The notes beneath the pieces are model-generated. The model was not told where the DNA came from. It ran no database searches and saw only the letters and a list, made by a program, of their open reading frames with translations. Shown here in pieces: positions 7,284 through 9,965 of a stretch of 9,965 nucleotides of DNA. The DNA lies in the NCBI GenBank assembly GCA_002344975.1, contig DDUV01000065.1:33419-43383 (forward strand), written 5' to 3'. This DNA is from Saprospiraceae bacterium UBA2329. Lineage in GTDB: Bacteria > Bacteroidota > Bacteroidia > Chitinophagales > Saprospiraceae. Numbering within the stretch: the first letter of the stretch is position 1; each line of letters begins with the position of its first letter. A program made the translations under genes and the position numbers.

Positions 7284-8402
7284 ATGGATACCTCCAAACG
7301 CCTGTTGGCACTCGACGTTTTTCGCGGCATGACCATCGCCGGAATGATATTGGTAAACAATCCCGGCGACTGGGGAACGGTGTATGCCCCGCTGCTGCAC
7401 GCCGACTGGCACGGCTGCACGCCCACCGACTGGGTGTTTCCGTTTTTCCTGTTCATCGTAGGCGTAGCCATTCCGCTGGCGCTGGGCCGCCGCAAGGAAG
7501 CCGGGCAGGACCGGGCGGCTATTTTTAAAAAAATACTCTTTCGCACAGTGGCCATTTTTGTGATCGGGCTGCTGTTGCACCTCATCCCGAAATTCAACTT
7601 CGAGTACATGCGCATACCGGGCGTGTTGCAACGCATTGCCCTGGTGTATGGCGCCTGCGCTACTATTTTTATGTTCAGCGACTGGAAGCGGCAACTCTGG
7701 ATCGGGGCCGGCCTGCTCGTGCTCTATTGGGCGCTGATGGCCCTGGTGCCCGTGCCCGGCGGCTATCCGCCCAACTTGGATGCCGAGACCAATCTGGGCG
7801 CCTGGTTGGACCGCACCATCTTCACTACCAATCACTTGTGGAGTCAGGCCAAAACTTGGGACCCGGAGGGCCTGCTCAGTACCCTGCCCGCCGTCGTCAC
7901 CGGCATCAGCGGCATGCTCACCGGCGAGTGGATCAAAACGAGCCGAAATCACTACGAAAAACTGACCGGCATCTTCGGCGTCGGCGTGTTGTTGTTGGTC
8001 GTCAGTCTCACCTGGGATTTGGCTTTTCCCATCAACAAAAAAATCTGGACCAGCTCGTATGTGCTCTACACCTCCGGGGCGGCGCTGCTGTTTTTGGGCG
8101 TGGTGTACTGGACTGTGGACGTGCTGGGCTACCGGCGCTGGATCAAACCCTTTGTGGTGTATGGCACCAACGCGTTGTTTGCGTATGTGCTGTCGGGGCT
8201 GATAGCCAAAACGATGTTTTCGATCAAATGGAGCATCGGCCCGGAAGAGACGCAGACTTTGCAGGGCTGGGTATATCAAAACTGGTTTCAAAGTATCTTC
8301 TCCGATTACAATGCCTCGTTGGCTTACGCCATTGCGAATGTCTTGCTGGTGCTGGGGGTAACGTGGATTTTGTACAGCAGGAAGGTGTTTATCAGGTTGT
8401 GA
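7284..8402 (+). CDS. Membrane acetyltransferase, HGSNAT/NagX family (COG4299-like)
   Basis: A 372-aa polytopic inner-membrane protein of the heparan-alpha-glucosaminide N-acetyltransferase family. These enzymes are thought to pass acetyl groups from acetyl-CoA across the membrane to amino sugars. The start RLLALDVFRGMTIAGMILVNN (residues 6-26) is the family hallmark. The first external loop carries LLHADWHGCTPTDWVFPFF, with H39 and H43; in human HGSNAT a loop histidine is the acetyl carrier, and H39 is the best candidate here. About 9-10 hydrophobic segments follow (for example about 50-66, 88-103, 115-130, 136-152, 220-237, 245-262, 272-290 and 330-347). WTSSYVLYTSG in the second half is also conserved in the family. 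In Bacteroidota such genes often accompany glycan or amino-sugar use, but no such genes are adjacent here, so substrate is unknown. TACATTTA at 7251-7258 is a weak -7 candidate. It is bracketed by inverted heptad repeats. Confidence 0.9.
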   Translation: MDTSKRLLALDVFRGMTIAGMILVNNPGDWGTVYAPLLHADWHGCTPTDWVFPFFLFIVGVAIPLALGRRKEAGQDRAAIFKKILFRTVAIFVIGLLLHLIPKFNFEYMRIPGVLQRIALVYGACATIFMFSDWKRQLWIGAGLLVLYWALMALVPVPGGYPPNLDAETNLGAWLDRTIFTTNHLWSQAKTWDPEGLLSTLPAVVTGISGMLTGEWIKTSRNHYEKLTGIFGVGVLLLVVSLTWDLAFPINKKIWTSSYVLYTSGAALLFLGVVYWTVDVLGYRRWIKPFVVYGTNALFAYVLSGLIAKTMFSIKWSIGPEETQTLQGWVYQNWFQSIFSDYNASLAYAIANVLLVLGVTWILYSRKVFIRL

Positions 8403-8406
8403 ATCC

Positions 8407-8441
8407 CGGTATGCGGTATGCGGTGGGCGGTTTGCGGTAGC
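8407..8441 (-). repeat. Tandem 7-bp repeat, five units
   Basis: Five heptads follow each other without gaps: CGGTATG, CGGTATG, CGGTGGG, CGGTTTG, CGGTAGC. The consensus is CGGTNNG. The reverse complement matches the NNNACCG heptads at 7175-7202, so the two tracts lie in opposite orientation on either side of the acetyltransferase gene. It fills most of the 59-base gap before the next start codon. Confidence 0.85.
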
Positions 8442-8461
8442 GATGCAGGAAAATAAATGCT

Positions 8462-8779
8462 ATGAAGTCGTATGGTAGATTGTTGACGTTTTACCGTTCG
8501 TTTGCAATGCCGAATGTGTTGCTCACGGCAGTCTGCCTGTTCTCAATGATGTTGAGGGGCAAGGAGGCCATTGCGCTGTTTCCAGGATTTTTCTGGCTGA
8601 AAGTCTTTATGCTTGGCATCTCGTTTTACTACGTCCACACATTCAGGAAAAAAGAATACTTCTACTACCACAATCTGGGCTGGTCGAAGAGCCGCCTGTG
8701 GTGGATGGCGCTCGGCTTCGATTTTGGGCTGTTTTTGATTGCAAGTCTTTCATTATCAATTATTTTTCGCAATGTATAA
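8462..8779 (+). CDS. Small three-helix membrane protein paired with the ABC ATPase
   Basis: A 105-aa protein with three predicted membrane helices at about 16-32, 37-61 and 79-102. A conserved-looking cytoplasmic loop, RKKEYFYYHNLGWSKSRLW (62-80), joins helices 2 and 3; its Tyr-rich N-L-G-x-S-K core looks like a coupling segment that could dock on an ATPase. The stop codon overlaps the next gene by 8 bases (ATGTATAA), so the two are very probably translationally coupled and function together. From memory, a similar small membrane protein next to a similar ATPase recurs in other Bacteroidota, but I know of no characterised member. It is too short for a full permease by itself, and would have to oligomerise or work with another subunit. 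The start ATG 8462 follows the heptad repeat; no Shine-Dalgarno sequence is seen. Confidence 0.8.
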   Translation: MKSYGRLLTFYRSFAMPNVLLTAVCLFSMMLRGKEAIALFPGFFWLKVFMLGISFYYVHTFRKKEYFYYHNLGWSKSRLWWMALGFDFGLFLIASLSLSIIFRNV

Positions 8780-9425
8780 GCTCGAAGCGGACAGCGTGAT
8801 GCTCGATCTGGGCGGTCGGCGGGTGCTACAGGATGTGTACATTTGCTGCGAAACCGGCCATATCTGCGGCATACTGGGGCGCAATGGTTCGGGAAAATCC
8901 TCCCTCCTGCGCATCATTTACGGCGATCTGCGCGCCACCGATCAGTCGGTGAGAATAGACGGCGAGGCACTCTTGGACCGGTTCCGTCGCCCGGAGGAAA
9001 TGAGGTATCTGCCGCAGCATCATTTTATTCCTAAAAGCCTGAGCCTGAAAGCAGTGCTGGATGATTTTGAATTGGAGCCGGCTGATTTTTTTCGCGCATT
9101 TCCCGGTTTTGACAAGCATTACAACTCCTCCATGCAGTTGCTTTCCGGCGGCGAGCGCCGGGTGTTGGAATTGTACGCCGTTTTGATGTCGCGCACGCGC
9201 TTTTGCCTGTTGGACGAGCCGTTTTTGCATATCATGCCCCTGCATGTTGACACTTTTAAGGAACTCCTGATTCAGGAAAAAGCCAATAAAGGCATCCTCC
9301 TCACCGACCACCAATACCGGCATGTGACCGAATTGAGCGACGTGCTCTATCTCATCAGCCAGGGCAAAACGCATCGGGTGAGCGGGGTAGGGGATTTGGA
9401 GCGGTTGGGGTATCTTGGAATGTAA
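8772..9425 (+). CDS. ABC transporter ATP-binding protein
   Basis: A 217-aa single-domain ATPase of the ABC superfamily, expected on the cytoplasmic face of the membrane. Walker A is GRNGSGKSS (36-44), the Q-loop is YLPQHHF (79-85, Q82), the signature is LSGGE (124-128), Walker B is RFCLLDEP (143-150, catalytic E149), and the switch histidine is H180 in LLTDHQYRH. All ATP-hydrolysis residues are present. The usual D-loop (SxLD-type) is replaced by FLHIMPLHVD after DEP; LptB-like ATPases deviate in a similar place. ATG 8772 is chosen over an in-frame TTG at 8739 because it gives a normal domain start (YKLEADSV) and an 8-base overlap with the upstream gene. The partner is most likely the 105-aa membrane protein. 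Cargo is unknown; lipid, peptide or a non-transport role are all possible. Confidence 0.93.
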   Translation: MYKLEADSVMLDLGGRRVLQDVYICCETGHICGILGRNGSGKSSLLRIIYGDLRATDQSVRIDGEALLDRFRRPEEMRYLPQHHFIPKSLSLKAVLDDFELEPADFFRAFPGFDKHYNSSMQLLSGGERRVLELYAVLMSRTRFCLLDEPFLHIMPLHVDTFKELLIQEKANKGILLTDHQYRHVTELSDVLYLISQGKTHRVSGVGDLERLGYLGM

Positions 9426-9431
9426 AATCAC

Positions 9432-9470
9432 CACGGAGGACACAGCGGGCACGGAGAGATTCACGGAGTA
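9432..9470. repeat. 9-bp-period CACGGAGG-type repeat
   Basis: Units CACGGAGGA, CACAGCGGG and CACGGAGAG (9432-9458) stand in tandem, then ATT and CACGGAGTA (9462-9470). This starts 7 bases after the ABC ATPase stop codon. Similar CACAGAGG/CACGGAGG tandem repeats occur in intergenic regions of many unrelated bacteria, as I recall, with no settled function. Confidence 0.85.
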
Positions 9471-9518
9471 TCAGGCCCGTGCCGACGGTTACTTTCTGAC
9501 TTGGCAGGCAGCACAGCG

Positions 9519-9569
9519 TAGTGAAGGGGTGACTCCGCCGGGAACAAGATTGTAGTCACCCCTTCACTA
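9519..9569. repeat. Dispersed palindromic repeat, copy 2
   Basis: The arms TAGTGAAGGGGTGACT (9519-9534) and AGTCACCCCTTCACTA (9554-9569) are identical to those of the copy at 1396-1447, while the 19-base loop is unrelated apart from its last two bases (GT). The shared right side GTAGTCACCCCTTCACTAA is 19 bases (9552-9570 and 1430-1448). It ends 57 bases before the start of the EAD11-like gene. Confidence 0.95.
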
Positions 9570-9592
9570 AGCCTGAAATGCCGATAATTCCC

Positions 9593-9600
9593 TACCTTCA
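9593..9600 (+). promoter_or_regulatory. Possible -7 element of the EAD11-like gene
   Basis: TACCTTCA lies 26 bases before ATG 9627 and resembles the Bacteroidota -7 consensus TAnnTTTG with two mismatches. No TTTG is found at the -33 position, which falls just beside the palindrome's right arm. This is a weak candidate. Confidence 0.3.
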
Positions 9601-9626
9601 CCCCCAAAATACCAACATCCGCACCG

Positions 9627-9965
9627 ATGAAATCCTCCCTACAACAACTGCTCGCCGAAGGCAAAACCGAACAACTCCTCTCAGAATTGCTCCGCCTGAC
9701 TGCCTCCGACCCCCACCTGCACGAGCAAGTCCTCCTCGTAGCCGGCCGGCAAGCCGAACTCGAACGCAAAACCATTGCCGGCACGACCTCCGCCGACGAT
9801 CTCGACATCGAACGCAACAAAATACGCGCGGCGCTGCTGGATGTGGTGAAAAAATTGCCGGAGGAGGGGGCAAAGACAGTTGTCCCACAGCCCATAGTTG
9901 ATGTCAGAAATCTCCCCCGCCACCTCACTGCCCGGCCCTTTCTCTCCGAAGTATTCGTGGGCAGA
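9627..9965 (+). CDS. EAD11-like effector-associated domain fused to probable STAND NTPase (5' part)
   Basis: An open frame of 113 codons with no stop before the window edge. Residues 1-78 match the effector-associated domain EAD11 as I know it: MKSSLQQLLAEGKTEQLLSEL, a helix with D-x-x-L-H-E-Q (28-34), VAGRQAELERKTIAGTTS, DLDIERNKIRAALLD (58-72). It is an all-helical death-fold-like adaptor domain that pairs like with like to bring effectors to NTP-dependent sensors. A Pro-rich linker follows, then LPRHLTARPFLSEVFVGR (96-113), the usual lead-in to a STAND/NACHT-type P-loop NTPase (F-x-G-R before the nucleotide-binding fold). The Walker A motif and C-terminal sensor lie beyond the window. Such proteins act in bacterial conflict and probably anti-phage systems. 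The start follows a spacer with a palindrome. EAD11 identity is confident; the NTPase is inferred from the linker motif. Confidence 0.82.
   Translation, partial: MKSSLQQLLAEGKTEQLLSELLRLTASDPHLHEQVLLVAGRQAELERKTIAGTTSADDLDIERNKIRAALLDVVKKLPEEGAKTVVPQPIVDVRNLPRHLTARPFLSEVFVGR

Noticed and set aside
7239..8291. Minus-strand open frame of 350 codons opposite the acetyltransferase
   Set aside because: The plus strand carries a clear HGSNAT/NagX-type protein; the antisense product is His/Gln-rich with no recognisable feature.
8739..8771. TTG start for the ABC ATPase
   Set aside because: It adds 11 residues not typical of the domain start; ATG 8772 gives a normal start and a typical 8-base coupling overlap.
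9578..9901. Open frame of 107 codons at the right end
   Set aside because: Arg/Thr/Pro-rich product in another frame of the EAD11-like gene, and it begins beside the palindrome.

Overview
The window looks like chromosomal DNA of a Bacteroidota bacterium, most likely Saprospiria-like (Lewinella, Phaeodactylibacter or Haliscomenobacter type). The evidence is a C-terminal type IX secretion (T9SS) sorting domain, a Bacteroidota-type -33/-7 promoter (TTTG / TAnnTTTG), a carotenoid lycopene cyclase, start codons without clear Shine-Dalgarno sequences, and abundant short-period intergenic repeats. All supported genes are on the + strand. The lineage call is inference; no rRNA or other marker gene is present.

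Layout. 1-1209: promoter and lycopene beta-cyclase (crtY). 1210-1488: AT-rich spacer with a T15 run and a perfect 16-bp-arm palindrome. 1489-2319: exported lipoprotein of unknown function. 2467-4869: 800-aa secreted protein with a signal peptide and T9SS sorting domain. 4870-5110: structured spacer of two related hairpins inside 13-bp inverted ends. 5111-6874: 587-aa exported protein of unknown function. 6872-7217: mosaic of degenerate short-period repeats. 7284-8402: HGSNAT/NagX-type membrane acetyltransferase, with inverted 7-bp tandem repeats on both sides. 8462-8779 and 8772-9425: overlapping pair of a small three-helix membrane protein and an ABC ATPase. 9426-9626: a 9-bp-period repeat and a second copy of the 16-bp-arm palindrome. 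9627-end: 5' part of a gene whose product starts with an EAD11-like effector-associated domain and enters what looks like a STAND-type NTPase.

How the genes relate. There is no single pathway. crtY makes cyclic carotenoids. The next three genes are separate exported proteins, probably surface-directed. The acetyltransferase probably acts on amino sugars. The membrane protein and ATPase are very likely translationally coupled and form one transporter-like complex.

Most interesting points: (a) the truncated EAD11/STAND gene at the right edge, probably the start of an NTP-dependent conflict (anti-phage or programmed-response) locus; (b) a dispersed palindrome with identical arms and unrelated loops, present twice about 8.1 kb apart and each time 40-60 bp upstream of a start codon; (c) the four-unit inverted element at 4919-5036, whose two hairpins differ in sequence but keep base pairing.
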